Positions 17,925 to 26,648 are shown, numbered from the stretch's first letter. The stretch is 64,000 nucleotides of DNA from Brevibacterium sp. XM4083 (GCF_006489205.2 NZ_VFYR02000003.1:613462-677461), one strand, 5' to 3'. Notes: generated from the letters alone by a model not told the origin. Made by a program: numbers and translations.

Positions 17925-18593
17925 GTGGACGCACTCAGCAGCAGTGAGATCGACGACGCCGGCATCGACGACTGGCGCCAGCTGGCCGGCCCGATTCGCG
18001 CGCGATTCCGAACAGCGAACTTCTCGGCCGGGCTCGATTTCGTCGCAAAGACCGGGGCGGAGGCGGAGCGGGCCGGATTGTCGCCTGACATCGGATTGAC
18101 CGAAACTGCCGTCAGCGTCACCCTCGGCAGCGCTTCCGTCGGAGTGAGCGCCCGGGAAGTCGCGCTCGCCAGGGACATCAGCCGCATCGCCGCGCAGGTG
18201 GGCGCGGTCGCTGAAACCGCGAGCCTCCAACAGGTCGAGTTCGCCCTCGATACTCAGTCAGCTGAAGGTGTTTCCCCGTTCTATGCCGCCCTCCTCGGTG
18301 CTGCACCTGCTGGAGTCCATGCCAAGGGTGACCTCGTCGACCCGACGGGCCAGGCGATGAGCCTGTGGTGGCAGGAGCCGAGAGCGAGTTCACGGTTTCC
18401 TCTGCCTGAGTCCTCGGTGCCACAGCGGTGGCACCTCGACGTCTGGGTCGGACACGATGAGGTCCAGGCGCGCATTGCCGCGGCAATCAGGGCCGGGGGC
18501 AAACTGGTCAGCGATACGGCTGCACCGTCGTACTGGGTGCTCGAAGACCCCGACGGCAATCGCTGCTGCATCTGCGCCCCGATGGTGGACTGA
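17925..18593 (+). CDS. Pterin-dehydratase-like / VOC fusion protein
   Basis: A 222-residue two-domain protein. Residues about 10-95 resemble pterin-4a-carbinolamine dehydratase (WRQLAGPIRARFRTANFSAG, then PDIGLTETAVSVTLGSA and SAREVALARDISRIAA). Residues about 105-220 form a VOC domain ending WVLEDPDGNRCCICAP. The catalytic His-His pair of the dehydratase family is replaced (SPD in place of HHP), so the first domain probably no longer dehydrates pterins and may bind a ligand. GTG start 23 bases after dnaB. Similar fused architectures occur in actinobacteria; the role is unknown. Confidence 0.75.
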   Translation: MDALSSSEIDDAGIDDWRQLAGPIRARFRTANFSAGLDFVAKTGAEAERAGLSPDIGLTETAVSVTLGSASVGVSAREVALARDISRIAAQVGAVAETASLQQVEFALDTQSAEGVSPFYAALLGAAPAGVHAKGDLVDPTGQAMSLWWQEPRASSRFPLPESSVPQRWHLDVWVGHDEVQARIAAAIRAGGKLVSDTAAPSYWVLEDPDGNRCCICAPMVD

Positions 18594-18668
18594 CGGCACG
18601 GTCTCACTGCCGGAGCGAATCGTCGATCACTGGTCAGTGCCCTCACGGCGCTTTGTACGATGGCAGGC

Positions 18669-19574
18669 ATGGACACGACCCCGAACGATCTGCTCGTGCT
18701 GCTCGCCGTCTCCCGCTCGGCAAAGTTCGCCACGGCTGCCCATGCGCTCGGCGTCAACCACACGACGATCTCACGACGGATCGCGGCATTGGAGAAGGCA
18801 CTCGGCGGCCGGGTGCTCGCCCGATCAGGCAGCGGATGGGAGCTCACGGAGCTCGGCGCCGAGGCGGTGCGCGTCGCCGAGAAGGTCGAGCTCGCGGTCG
18901 GCAGCCTCGGTGAGTCGGGCGAGACTCCCGATCCCGTCAGCGGCGTCGTGCGGATGTCGGCGACGGACGGGTTCAGCGCCTATGTGGCCTCACCGGCCGT
19001 CGCGGCGCTGCGGCGGACCCACCCGGGCCTGAGCGTTGAGATCGTCACGGTGACGCGGCAGGCGCTACAGCAGCGGTCGGGACTCGACATCGAAGTGGTC
19101 GTCGGGAAACCGCAGGTCCATCGCGCCGAGGCGGTCCACCTCGGCGACTATGCGCTGGGAATGTACGCTGCGCAGGACTACCTCGCCGACCACGGCACCC
19201 CGACGACGGTCGACGCGCTCATGGAGCACCAGCTCGTGTACTTCGTCGACTCGATGCTCCACGTCGACGACCTTGACGCTCCCCGGCGCCTCGTGCCGTC
19301 GATGAAAGACGGTGTGACCTCGACGAATGTCTTCGTCCACGTCGAAGCCACACGGACGGGGGCCGGAATCGGGTTCCTGCCGTGCTTCATGGCCGACCAG
19401 CATGCCGACCTCGTCAGACTTCTCCCCGGCGACCTCACCGAACACCTCCCGTACTGGATGGTGCTGCGGCCCGACTCCATGCGCCGTCCCGCCGTCGCCG
19501 CAGTCGCCAGGGCGCTCAAGCACCAGACGGCGTCATACTATGACGCCCTCATGGGGAAGGAACAGACGATCTGA
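18669..19574 (+). CDS. LysR-family transcriptional regulator
   Basis: About 301 residues. An N-terminal winged helix (LLVLLAVSRSAKFATAAHAL, NHTTISRRIAALEKALG) is followed by a periplasmic-binding-like effector domain. I chose ATG 18669 over 18660 because a plausible -10 (TACGAT, 18656-18661) overlaps the earlier codon, which would make this transcript leaderless; both share the frame. It is convergent with the epimerase/ALDH operon. Effector unknown. Confidence 0.88.
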   Translation: MDTTPNDLLVLLAVSRSAKFATAAHALGVNHTTISRRIAALEKALGGRVLARSGSGWELTELGAEAVRVAEKVELAVGSLGESGETPDPVSGVVRMSATDGFSAYVASPAVAALRRTHPGLSVEIVTVTRQALQQRSGLDIEVVVGKPQVHRAEAVHLGDYALGMYAAQDYLADHGTPTTVDALMEHQLVYFVDSMLHVDDLDAPRRLVPSMKDGVTSTNVFVHVEATRTGAGIGFLPCFMADQHADLVRLLPGDLTEHLPYWMVLRPDSMRRPAVAAVARALKHQTASYYDALMGKEQTI

Positions 19575-19609
19575 TTGACGTACGGCGTGCGGTGCGGGCG
19601 CCTCGGGAT

Positions 19610-20569
19610 TCACTCGCCGAGGATGTCGGCGATGCCCTGCCGATACGTCGTCACAGCGAAGTCGGGGAAGCGGGAGGCGAACTTCGACGTGTCGAAGATG
19701 TTGTCCCCGCGGTACCGGGGCAGGAGTTCGGCCGCCTCGGCGAGCATCGGATTGAACCGGCGGCCCAACTTGAACACCCACAGCGGAAGCACGGTGTAGC
19801 CGATCTTCCGCCCGGTGATCTCGGAGGCGATCGCGATGAGCTCACGGTACGTGCGGCGATGCTCATCAATCGGCAGATGCCAGGTCTGCCCGTACGCGTC
19901 GGCGGTGTTGCCGAGCAGCGCCAGTGCCCGGCTGGCATCCGGCGTCCAGATCAGCGAGCGCTTCGTCGTCGCACTCACCGGCACGAGCGGGCGCTTGCCC
20001 GCCCTGATCCGGTCGAAGACGAGCATGTTCGACCAGCTCTTCGTCTTCCCCGGCCCGTAGAACTCCGGGGCGCGACCGATGAGCGCGTCGATCTGTCCGG
20101 CAGCCATCGCGTCGAGGAGCATCGTGACGATCGCCGCCCGCACCCGGCCCTTGCGGCCACCGGGAGCGAATCCCGTCGACTCGGTCTGCGGGGTCGGGGT
20201 GCCCGGGTACATGTACGTGTTGTCGAAGAAGACGAGCTTCGTCCCATGGGCCATGCACGCATCGATGACATTGCGCATCATCACCGGGAACTTCTCCTCC
20301 CACAGCGCCGAATCCATCGGCAGACCCACCGTGAGATAGGCGATCGAGCTGCCCGCGACAGCACGCTCGGTCGACGCCGGGTCCATGAGGTCGGCTGTGA
20401 CGAGCTCATCCGTGCCGTTGACCTGCTTCGGGTGCCGGCTGACGAGCCGGATGTCCTGAGTGAAGTCGCGATGGAGGGCGCGGGCGAGTTCGTCGGCGAT
20501 CGGCCCACCGGCACCGAGGATGGTCTGCAGTCCGTCGCCGCGTTCGCGGGCGTAGTCGGTCGGGTTCAC
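19610..20569 (-). CDS. NAD-dependent epimerase/dehydratase (extended SDR)
   Basis: A 319-residue Rossmann-fold protein with an N-terminal glycine motif of the form GAGGPIADELARAL, the segment NVIDACMAHGTKLVFFDNTYMY, and a C-terminal substrate domain with LPRYRGDNIFDTSKF. The Tyr-x3-Lys pair is not in canonical form (MYPGTPT follows the FFDNT strand), so it may be a reductase-like or atypical epimerase. The GTG start at 20569 overlaps the ALDH stop as GTGA, showing translational coupling. It is last in the ADC-like/ALDH/epimerase operon. Confidence 0.8.
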   Translation of the reverse strand: MNPTDYARERGDGLQTILGAGGPIADELARALHRDFTQDIRLVSRHPKQVNGTDELVTADLMDPASTERAVAGSSIAYLTVGLPMDSALWEEKFPVMMRNVIDACMAHGTKLVFFDNTYMYPGTPTPQTESTGFAPGGRKGRVRAAIVTMLLDAMAAGQIDALIGRAPEFYGPGKTKSWSNMLVFDRIRAGKRPLVPVSATTKRSLIWTPDASRALALLGNTADAYGQTWHLPIDEHRRTYRELIAIASEITGRKIGYTVLPLWVFKLGRRFNPMLAEAAELLPRYRGDNIFDTSKFASRFPDFAVTTYRQGIADILGE

Positions 20570-22146
20570 TTCACACCCGGGATCCGCTTGAGCACGCGCA
20601 GCGCGCCTGTGACGATGCGGGCGTAGCGCACAGGATCGACATCGTCCGGCACACCGACGGGCAGCAGCCGGGAGGCGGCGATCGTCTGCGACTCGGTGTA
20701 CTTGAGGATGCCGTGCTCCCCGTGCCGCCGGCCGAGGCCCGAGGCCTTCATGCCGCCCATCGGCGCATCCATCGACCCCCACGCCGCGGCGTACGCGTCG
20801 TTGACGTTGACGGTGCCGGCCTCGAGCCGGGAGGCGACGCGGACTCCCCGGTCCTCATCGGAGGTCCACACGCTGAAGTTGAGGCCGTAGTCGCTGTCGT
20901 TGGCCGCAGCGATCGCCTCCTCCTCGTCGGCAACCCGGTAGAGGCTGACGACCGGACCGAAGGTCTCGTGCGCGTAGACCTCCATCGACTCGTCGACATC
21001 GGTGAGGATCGTCGGCTCGTAGAAGTAGGGGCCGAGCTCGGGACGGCGCCGACCGCCGGCGAGCACCGCAGCGCCCTTGTCCCGCGCATCATCGACATGG
21101 CGCATCACCGTCTCGAGCTGCTTCTGCGACACGAGCGAGCCCATGTCCGCGGAGTAGTCGATCCCGGCGGTCAGCGTCATCGCCCTGGCGGCAGCGGCGA
21201 ACTTCTCAGTGAAGTCGTCCCAGAGGACGTCGGGGACATAGATGCGCTCCATCGAGATGCACAGCTGCCCTGTGTTGGAGAAGCTCGCCCGGATCGCCCC
21301 GGACACCGCCTTGTCGACGTCGGCATCGTCGAGGACGAGAAGGGCGTTCTTCCCGCCGAGCTCCATCGACGCGTCGATGAGGTTCTCCCCGGCCTGGGCG
21401 GCCACCGTCTGTCCCACAGCGGTCGACCCCGTGAACATGAGGAAATCGGAGTTCTCGATGATCGGCAGACCGAGTTCGGCACCCGACCCGGTGACGACCT
21501 CGACGAGACCGGGCTGCATGCCCGCCCGCTCGAGCATCTCCACGGCCCAGAGTGCGGCGAACGGCGTCTGCGCATCCGGCTTCGTGACCACCGCATTGCC
21601 GGCGACGATCGCCGGCAGGGCATCGCTGATGCCGAGCGTCAGCGGATAGTTCCACGGCGAGATGATTCCGACGACGCCCTTCGGATGATGGAGCTCCCAC
21701 ACCTTCGTCAGCGCCAGCTGCGCACCCTGACGGCGCTTGGGCCGCAGGTACCTCTCCGCCGTGTGCGCGTAGTAGCGGGCGCTCAACGCGACATCCATGA
21801 TCTCCTCGAACGCATGCCGGCGGGCCTTGCCGTTCTCCAGCTGAATGAGGTCGAGGACTTCGTCCTGGTGGCGCAGCACGAGGTCGTGGAAGCGCAATAG
21901 CACCTCCGCCCGTTCCCGGACCGGGCGGGCGGCCCACTCCTTCTGAACGCTGCGGGCCCGAGCGGCCGCGGCGACGACATCGGCCGGGGTGCCGTGCGGA
22001 ACGGTGCCGAGGACCTCACCGGTCATCGCATTGGTGACGTCCTGCGTGGCGTCGGGGTCGGCGACCCGCACGCGGCGACTCAGCGCCGCGAGACGGTCGG
22101 CGGTGATCCTCGGAGTGATCCGCGCATCCGCGGTCAGTGTGGACAC
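20566..22146 (-). CDS. Aldehyde dehydrogenase (succinate-semialdehyde dehydrogenase-like)
   Basis: About 526 residues. NAD(P)-dependent oxidation of an aldehyde to an acid. Visible landmarks are GIISPWNYPLTL, KPDAQTPFAA, the catalytic Glu in SMELGGKNALL, the catalytic Cys in SFSNTGQLCISMERI, and ETFGPVVSLY. GTG 22146 is preferred because AGAAGGG lies about nine bases upstream; an ATG 20 codons earlier (22206) is the alternative. The closest functional group appears to be actinobacterial succinic-semialdehyde-type ALDHs, but the substrate is not proven. It lies between the ADC-like and epimerase genes. Confidence 0.9.
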   Translation of the reverse strand: MSTLTADARITPRITADRLAALSRRVRVADPDATQDVTNAMTGEVLGTVPHGTPADVVAAAARARSVQKEWAARPVRERAEVLLRFHDLVLRHQDEVLDLIQLENGKARRHAFEEIMDVALSARYYAHTAERYLRPKRRQGAQLALTKVWELHHPKGVVGIISPWNYPLTLGISDALPAIVAGNAVVTKPDAQTPFAALWAVEMLERAGMQPGLVEVVTGSGAELGLPIIENSDFLMFTGSTAVGQTVAAQAGENLIDASMELGGKNALLVLDDADVDKAVSGAIRASFSNTGQLCISMERIYVPDVLWDDFTEKFAAAARAMTLTAGIDYSADMGSLVSQKQLETVMRHVDDARDKGAAVLAGGRRRPELGPYFYEPTILTDVDESMEVYAHETFGPVVSLYRVADEEEAIAAANDSDYGLNFSVWTSDEDRGVRVASRLEAGTVNVNDAYAAAWGSMDAPMGGMKASGLGRRHGEHGILKYTESQTIAASRLLPVGVPDDVDPVRYARIVTGALRVLKRIPGVK

Positions 22147-22214
22147 GATGGTCTGCCCTTCTGTGGTCGTGTGACGGGAATGGCTGGGAGTGTAGGTCAG
22201 AGACATGAACGTCG

Positions 22215-23126
22215 TCAGTCGAGCGAGATGACGCGCGGCATGTGGAGAGCCGCCTGACCGTGGGTCATGACATCGAACATCAGGGTCCGCGTCGGACGCA
22301 GCGAGCGGATGTCATCGGAGATCCGTCCCTCGCCGAGGCGGGTCTCGACATGGCGCGGGAACAGCGCAGATCCCGAGACGAGGGCGTTCGTCTGGTTGAA
22401 CGTCGCATGCCATCCTCCGTCGAAGTGCGTATACGACGTCAGGGAGGACACCGCGGTGCCCGACCGGTGCCGCTTCTGCCGGGGAGTCGGGGCCCGGAGT
22501 TCGAAGTCGCTGCCGCCGGAGTCGTTGAGCACCCGTCCGGTCACGGACTGCGCGGTGATGTCGACATCGATGTCGGTCACCCACTTGGGGAAACCGTAGC
22601 CGTCGTGCCCGCGGACCTGGGCGATCTCGGTGTTGACGGGCAGGGAGAGCACATACGAGTCGAGGTGGTTGTTCTTCAGCGCCGCGAGCAGGTCGATCGC
22701 CCCCAGCGGACCGTGGTGGGGCGGTTTGACCGCGATGCCGACGGCCGCCTCGGTGTAGAAGTCGATGTCGGCGACGTCGTAGCGGAACAGCAGCACCGAG
22801 GCGAGACCGAAGCCGGGAACGGCTTCGAGCGGATCGAGCGGTGCGGGCAGCCGGTCGCGCAGCGCGCTCATCGGCGCGAGCATCGTCAGGCGTGCGCTCG
22901 ACATCGCGTAGTAGAAGTTCGGGGTGAACGTGCGCCCGATGCGCGACTCCACCTCGACCTTCGGCTGGTTGCGGAAGAAGTCGACGCTGGTCACGCGGGG
23001 GTCGCGGGCGACCTCGTCGAGGTCGGGCTGCATGCGATAGCGGTCGAAGAGACCGCCCGCGGGCACCTGGAGGGTGCGCGAGCCCAGGGTGACTTCGGTG
23101 GTCGGGGCGGTGTTCGTCTCGGTCAT
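22215..23126 (-). CDS. Acetoacetate-decarboxylase-family protein
   Basis: About 303 residues of the ADC-like superfamily. HDGYGFPKWVTDIDV carries the Lys expected to form the Schiff base, with VPAGGLFDRYRM near the N-terminus. ATG 23126 is chosen because GGAGATGAGAACC precedes it; in-frame ATGs further upstream fall inside the predicted promoter. True acetoacetate decarboxylases are about 245 residues and this one is longer, so a different beta-keto acid or a hydratase-type reaction is possible. It is the first gene of the operon driven by the promoter at 23166-23195. Confidence 0.75.
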   Translation of the reverse strand: MTETNTAPTTEVTLGSRTLQVPAGGLFDRYRMQPDLDEVARDPRVTSVDFFRNQPKVEVESRIGRTFTPNFYYAMSSARLTMLAPMSALRDRLPAPLDPLEAVPGFGLASVLLFRYDVADIDFYTEAAVGIAVKPPHHGPLGAIDLLAALKNNHLDSYVLSLPVNTEIAQVRGHDGYGFPKWVTDIDVDITAQSVTGRVLNDSGGSDFELRAPTPRQKRHRSGTAVSSLTSYTHFDGGWHATFNQTNALVSGSALFPRHVETRLGEGRISDDIRSLRPTRTLMFDVMTHGQAALHMPRVISLD

Positions 23127-23165
23127 GGTTCTCATCTCCACATCTGATTCCGGACTCTCGAACTG

Positions 23166-23196
23166 AGAGTAGGCTGACGAAGTTAACGGTGTCAAC
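23166..23196 (-). promoter_or_regulatory. Promoter with TetR-type operator, upstream of the ADC-like operon
   Basis: Minus-strand TTGACA (23195-23190) and TACTCT (23171-23166) are 18 bases apart. The -35 element is embedded in a 15-bp imperfect palindrome GTTAAC-GGT-GTCAAC (23182-23196). Nearly the same sequence occurs at 23868, upstream of the DJ-1 gene, with the TetR gene between the two sites. Confidence 0.6.
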
Positions 23197-23263
23197 ATAG
23201 CGATGCGGAGATTCATTCCCGACCTCCGGGTGTGTTCCCGGTCTCAGCGGCGCTGCGTGGGTC

Positions 23264-23839
23264 TCAGTCGGTGAGCAGGGCGGCGAAGGCGGCGCGGACG
23301 CGGGTGTCGAAGTCGACGTCGTCGTTGGCCCCGAGGGTGCCGTCGATGTGGAGGGTCGCCAGTCCGTGGGCGAGAGCCCATCCGGCGGTGGCGAGTCCGT
23401 GCGGATCCCGCTGCGGGTGGGTGGCGACCGCGACCTCCTGGATGCGGGCGAAGACGGCCGCGCAGGCGACCCTGACCTCGTCGACGGTGCTGAGCTCCTG
23501 GCCGAACATCAGAGCGTAGAGGGCCGGATGCGCCTCGGCGAAGCGGATGTAGGTGAGCGCGAGCTCGACGAGCGGGGTGTCGCCCTCCCCGTGCTCGCCG
23601 ACGACGGCTTCGAGTGCGGTCTGGAGCTCGGCGAAGCCATCGGCGGCCATCGCGGCTTCGAGGTCCTGCTTACTTGCGAAGTGGCGATACGGCGCGGCCT
23701 GGGAGACGCCGACCCGGCGGGCCACGGCGCGCAGCGAGAAGGCCTCACCCGTCTCGAGCATCTCGACGCCGGCGGTGATGAGCGCGTGGCGCAGGTTGCC
23801 ATGATGATGCCGCGGCTTCTCCGCAGGCGCTGTTGACAC
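23264..23839 (-). CDS. TetR-family transcriptional regulator
   Basis: A 191-residue repressor. The N-terminal HTH contains HGNLRHALITAGVEML and RVGVSQAAPYRHFASKQDL. The C-terminal part is a TetR_C_33-like ligand-binding bundle. GTG 23839 is chosen because GGGGGAGG lies eight bases upstream; the much longer open frame runs antisense to the DJ-1 gene. It is divergent from the DJ-1-SDR operon and sits 137 bases from the ADC-like operon start. Both flanking promoters carry a related palindrome, so it probably represses both. Confidence 0.9.
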   Translation of the reverse strand: MSTAPAEKPRHHHGNLRHALITAGVEMLETGEAFSLRAVARRVGVSQAAPYRHFASKQDLEAAMAADGFAELQTALEAVVGEHGEGDTPLVELALTYIRFAEAHPALYALMFGQELSTVDEVRVACAAVFARIQEVAVATHPQRDPHGLATAGWALAHGLATLHIDGTLGANDDVDFDTRVRAAFAALLTD

Positions 23840-23867
23840 TGTCGGTCCTCCCCCGTACTTTTTCAGT

Positions 23868-23882
23868 GTGGACACTGTTAAC
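23868..23882 (+). promoter_or_regulatory. Second TetR-type operator, in the TetR/DJ-1 intergenic region
   Basis: GTGGAC-ACT-GTTAAC, read on the other strand, matches the site at 23182 in 15 of 17 positions (AAGTTAAC-N-GTGTC-N-AC). A partial copy (GTTGACACTGTC) spans the TetR start codon at 23832-23843. Confidence 0.55.
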
Positions 23883-23941
23883 TTTAGCAAGCAGATCGTC
23901 CTCTCCCACAGCGTCCCCGTCGTCGCAGGAAAGGTCCCCTC

Positions 23942-24670
23942 ATGACATCGGTTCTCTTCGTCATCACCGCCGCCACCGGATGGACGCTTGAGGACGGCAC
24001 CGTCCATCCCACCGGCTACTGGGCCGAGGAGGTCGCCGAACCCTACCGTCTCTTCTCCGAGGCCGGGTGGGACATCACCGTGGCCACGCCCGGGGGAGTG
24101 CCTCCGACGCTCGACGAGCTCAGCCTCGGCATCGCCGGGGGTCGACCGAAGAAGCGCCGGGAGATCCGCGCCTACCTCGACTCGATCAAGGACGCCCTCG
24201 ACCATCCCCTCGCCCTCGACACTGTCGACGAGGCCGACTACGACGTCGTCTTCTACCCCGGAGGGCACGGCCCGATGGAGGACCTCGCGGTCGATCCGGT
24301 CTCCGGTGCTCTGCTGGCGCGCCGCCTCGACTCCGGCAGGCCCCTCGCCCTCCTCTGCCATGCGCCGGTCGCCGTGCTCGCGGCGAAGAACGAGGACGGG
24401 TCGAACGCCTTCGCCGGACGGACGATGACGGGACTCTCCAACGTCGAGGAGCGTCTCAACGCCTTCGCGTGGAAGGCCAAGTGGCTCCTCGAGGACGCCG
24501 TCAAGGACGCCGGGATCCACTACGAGAAGGGCGTGGTTCCACTGCGTCCCCACATCGTCGTCGACGGCAGCCTCTACTCGGGGCAGAATCCCGCGTCCGC
24601 CGAGGCGCTCGCCTCCCGGATCATCGCCGATGTCGACGGCCGCCGCGCGGCACCGGGGCCGAGGGCGTGA
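23942..24670 (+). CDS. DJ-1/PfpI-family protein (HSP31-like)
   Basis: A 242-residue class I glutamine amidotransferase-like protein. The nucleophile Cys is in ALLCHAPVAVL, with VVFYPGGHGPMEDL and the final HIVVDGSLYSGQNPAS motif. This is the YhbO/HSP31-type subgroup of the superfamily (chaperone/glyoxalase III or deglycase activities reported for relatives). The start ATG follows GGAAAGG. It overlaps the downstream SDR gene by GTGA. It is probably repressed by the TetR protein and induced by a reactive carbonyl or related stress; that part is inference. Confidence 0.87.
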   Translation: MTSVLFVITAATGWTLEDGTVHPTGYWAEEVAEPYRLFSEAGWDITVATPGGVPPTLDELSLGIAGGRPKKRREIRAYLDSIKDALDHPLALDTVDEADYDVVFYPGGHGPMEDLAVDPVSGALLARRLDSGRPLALLCHAPVAVLAAKNEDGSNAFAGRTMTGLSNVEERLNAFAWKAKWLLEDAVKDAGIHYEKGVVPLRPHIVVDGSLYSGQNPASAEALASRIIADVDGRRAAPGPRA

Positions 24671-25446
24671 GACGGCACGCACTCGACGTCCGCGGCACCA
24701 CCGTCCTCATCACCGGCGCGAGCTCGGGCCTCGGGGCGGAGTTCGCCCGACAGTTCGCCGCCCGCGGCGCCGATCTCGTCCTCGTCGCCCGCCGCCGCGA
24801 CCGGCTCGAGGAGCTCGCGCGGGACCTCGAGACCGCCCACCGCATCACCGCCCACGTGCTCGTCCATGATCTCGCCGAGGCGGCAGGGGTCGACGGGCTC
24901 CTCACGGATCTCACCACCGGCGGCATCGCGGTCGACTCGCTCGTCAACAACGCCGGGTTCGGCATCGCCGAACCCTTCGCCGACACAGACCCCGAGCGGA
25001 TCGATGACATGCTCGCCGTCAACGTCGTGGCGCTGACCCGGCTGACCCGCGCGCTGCTGCCGCAGCTGACCGGGGTGCTCGTCAACATCGCGAGCACCGC
25101 GGCCTACCAACCCACGCCCGGGATGGCCGCGTACGGCGCGACGAAGGCCTACGTCCTCTCCCTCACCGAGGCGATCGCCGAGGAGACGCGGTCGGCTCCG
25201 CTGCGGGTGCTCGCGCTCAGCCCCGGTCCGACGAACACGGAGTTCTTCGCCGTGGCCGGCAGCGACTTCGCGGGCACAGGACGGTTCGAGACACCCGAAC
25301 AGGTCGTCGCGGTCGCCTTCGCCGCGCTCGAGCACCGTCAGCCGCGCAGCGTCATCTCGGGGTTCGGCAACAAGGTGCTTGCCGCCGGTGCCGGTCTGCT
25401 GCCCCGGAGGATCGCGCTCAAGGCCGCCCGGAAGGCACTGGAGTGA
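24667..25446 (+). CDS. Short-chain dehydrogenase/reductase
   Basis: A 259-residue classical SDR: cofactor motif TGASSGLG, NNAGFG, catalytic Ser in NIASTAAYQPTPGMAAYGATKAY with the Tyr-x3-Lys pair. Arg residues after the second strand (VARRRDRLEEL) favour NADP(H). The GTG start overlaps the DJ-1 stop. Substrate unknown. The 14-bp palindrome GTGAACATGTTCAC overlaps its stop codon (25443-25456). Confidence 0.9.
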   Translation: MRRHALDVRGTTVLITGASSGLGAEFARQFAARGADLVLVARRRDRLEELARDLETAHRITAHVLVHDLAEAAGVDGLLTDLTTGGIAVDSLVNNAGFGIAEPFADTDPERIDDMLAVNVVALTRLTRALLPQLTGVLVNIASTAAYQPTPGMAAYGATKAYVLSLTEAIAEETRSAPLRVLALSPGPTNTEFFAVAGSDFAGTGRFETPEQVVAVAFAALEHRQPRSVISGFGNKVLAAGAGLLPRRIALKAARKALE

Positions 25447-25482
25447 ACATGTTCACCGCAGGTGCGGCGGTACGGTGGGGAC

Positions 25483-25917
25483 ATGACGATCGAGACGACC
25501 GAGATCACTGCCTACCTCGATGAGTACGCGCGCTCGCTGACCGAGTTCGATGCCGAGGCGGCGAGCCGGCTGTGGTCGATGCCGGGAATGATCGTCGACG
25601 ACACATTCTCCGGGGTGCTCGAGTCGCGGGAGGCGATGGCCGCGGGACTCGAGCAGTCCTACCCGCTCTACCGGAAGCTCGGGCTCGCCACGGTCGGGTA
25701 CGACCTCCTCGGCGAGGATCATCTCACCCCCGATCTCGTCATGGTCCAGGTGCGCTGGGACTTCGTCGACGACGCGGGGGACCCGCTCACCGACAGCGTC
25801 GCGCACTACCTGCTGCGACGAGAGAGCGAAGGGCTGCGGGCGACGGTGTGCGTGCAGACCGACGACCGCGAGAAGCTGCAGGCGCTCGCGACGGCGAAGG
25901 GCGTCGACCTCGGCTAG
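25483..25917 (+). CDS. NTF2-like (SnoaL-type) protein
   Basis: A 144-residue protein from ATG 25483, starting MTIETTEITAYLDEYARSL, with an alternating helix/strand pattern typical of the NTF2/SnoaL cone fold (segments RLWSMPGMIVDDTFSG and VRWDFVDDAGDPL). I see no catalytic signature. It is 36 bases downstream of the SDR and may share its transcript. Confidence 0.6.
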   Translation: MTIETTEITAYLDEYARSLTEFDAEAASRLWSMPGMIVDDTFSGVLESREAMAAGLEQSYPLYRKLGLATVGYDLLGEDHLTPDLVMVQVRWDFVDDAGDPLTDSVAHYLLRRESEGLRATVCVQTDDREKLQALATAKGVDLG

Positions 25918-25926
25918 CCAGGCGCC

Positions 25927-26601
25927 TCACGTGTGATTGCGGGCACCGAGGAGGCCGAGCCGCTCGAGGTCGGCCCGCAGGTCCTGAGCACCGGTGAAGA
26001 CGATGCCGATGAGCCCAAGAGCGCGCGCCGCCTCGACGTTGGCCGCGAGGTCGTCGACGAACACCGTGCGAGCAGGGTCGAGGTCGAAGCGGTCGAGGAG
26101 GAGGCGGAAGATCGCGGGGTCGGGTTTGATGAGCTTCTCCCGCCCGGAGACGACGATGTCCTCGAGTTCGCTGATCGCCGGTGCCGCGACGGGCGCGAAG
26201 TGGATGGTCTCGGCCGACCAGTTCGACAGTCCGAGGAGACGGGTGCCTTGAGCTCCCAGTTCGGCGACGATCTCGGCCATGCCGGGGATCGGGCCGGTCA
26301 GCGACCGGTCGAACCGCTCGTAGTACGTCGCGACGATCTCCCCGTGGCGGGGATCGGTCGCACTTGCCCGCTCGACCACCTCGGCGATGGTGGCACCGTT
26401 GTCGGCGGAGACGTTGAGGGCGGCGAAGTCGGCTTCGGCGGCGAAGGCGTCCCATTCGGCCCGGCTCATCCGGTCGGCCAGCGGCCCGGACTGGTCCCAG
26501 CCGACGAGGACCTGACCGAGGTCGAAGACGACGGTCGTGGGAACGGCGACCCCGGTCCCGCTGTCACCGGCGGGGATCGGGTCGTGGGAAGCTTCGGTCA
26601 T
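25927..26601 (-). CDS. HAD-superfamily hydrolase (YihX/epoxide-hydrolase-like subgroup)
   Basis: A 224-residue HAD phosphatase-like enzyme. Motif I is VVFDLGQVLVGWD (nucleophile Asp; the +2 position is Gly as in the DxG subgroup). Motif II is GLSNWSAETI, motif III is GREKLIKPDPAIF, and motif IV is TVFVDDLAANVEAA. Its ATG at 26601 lies 47 bases downstream of the MocA-like gene stop, so it is probably the last gene of the molybdenum hydroxylase transcript, though the functional tie is not clear. Confidence 0.85.
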   Translation of the reverse strand: MTEASHDPIPAGDSGTGVAVPTTVVFDLGQVLVGWDQSGPLADRMSRAEWDAFAAEADFAALNVSADNGATIAEVVERASATDPRHGEIVATYYERFDRSLTGPIPGMAEIVAELGAQGTRLLGLSNWSAETIHFAPVAAPAISELEDIVVSGREKLIKPDPAIFRLLLDRFDLDPARTVFVDDLAANVEAARALGLIGIVFTGAQDLRADLERLGLLGARNHT

Positions 26602-26648
26602 CGGCGCACCGCCTCGGCGTTGGTGGGTGGATGGTCTGGTCTCCCACG

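Noticed and set aside
19610..20782. 390-residue extended form of the epimerase
   Set aside because: The extra N-terminal residues overlap the end of the ALDH gene in another frame and lack any fold. The GTGA overlap at 20569 gives the natural start.
23264..24682. 472-residue N-terminally extended form of the TetR protein
   Set aside because: The extension runs antisense through the DJ-1 gene and the promoter region. GTG 23839 has a strong ribosome binding site and gives a normal TetR length.
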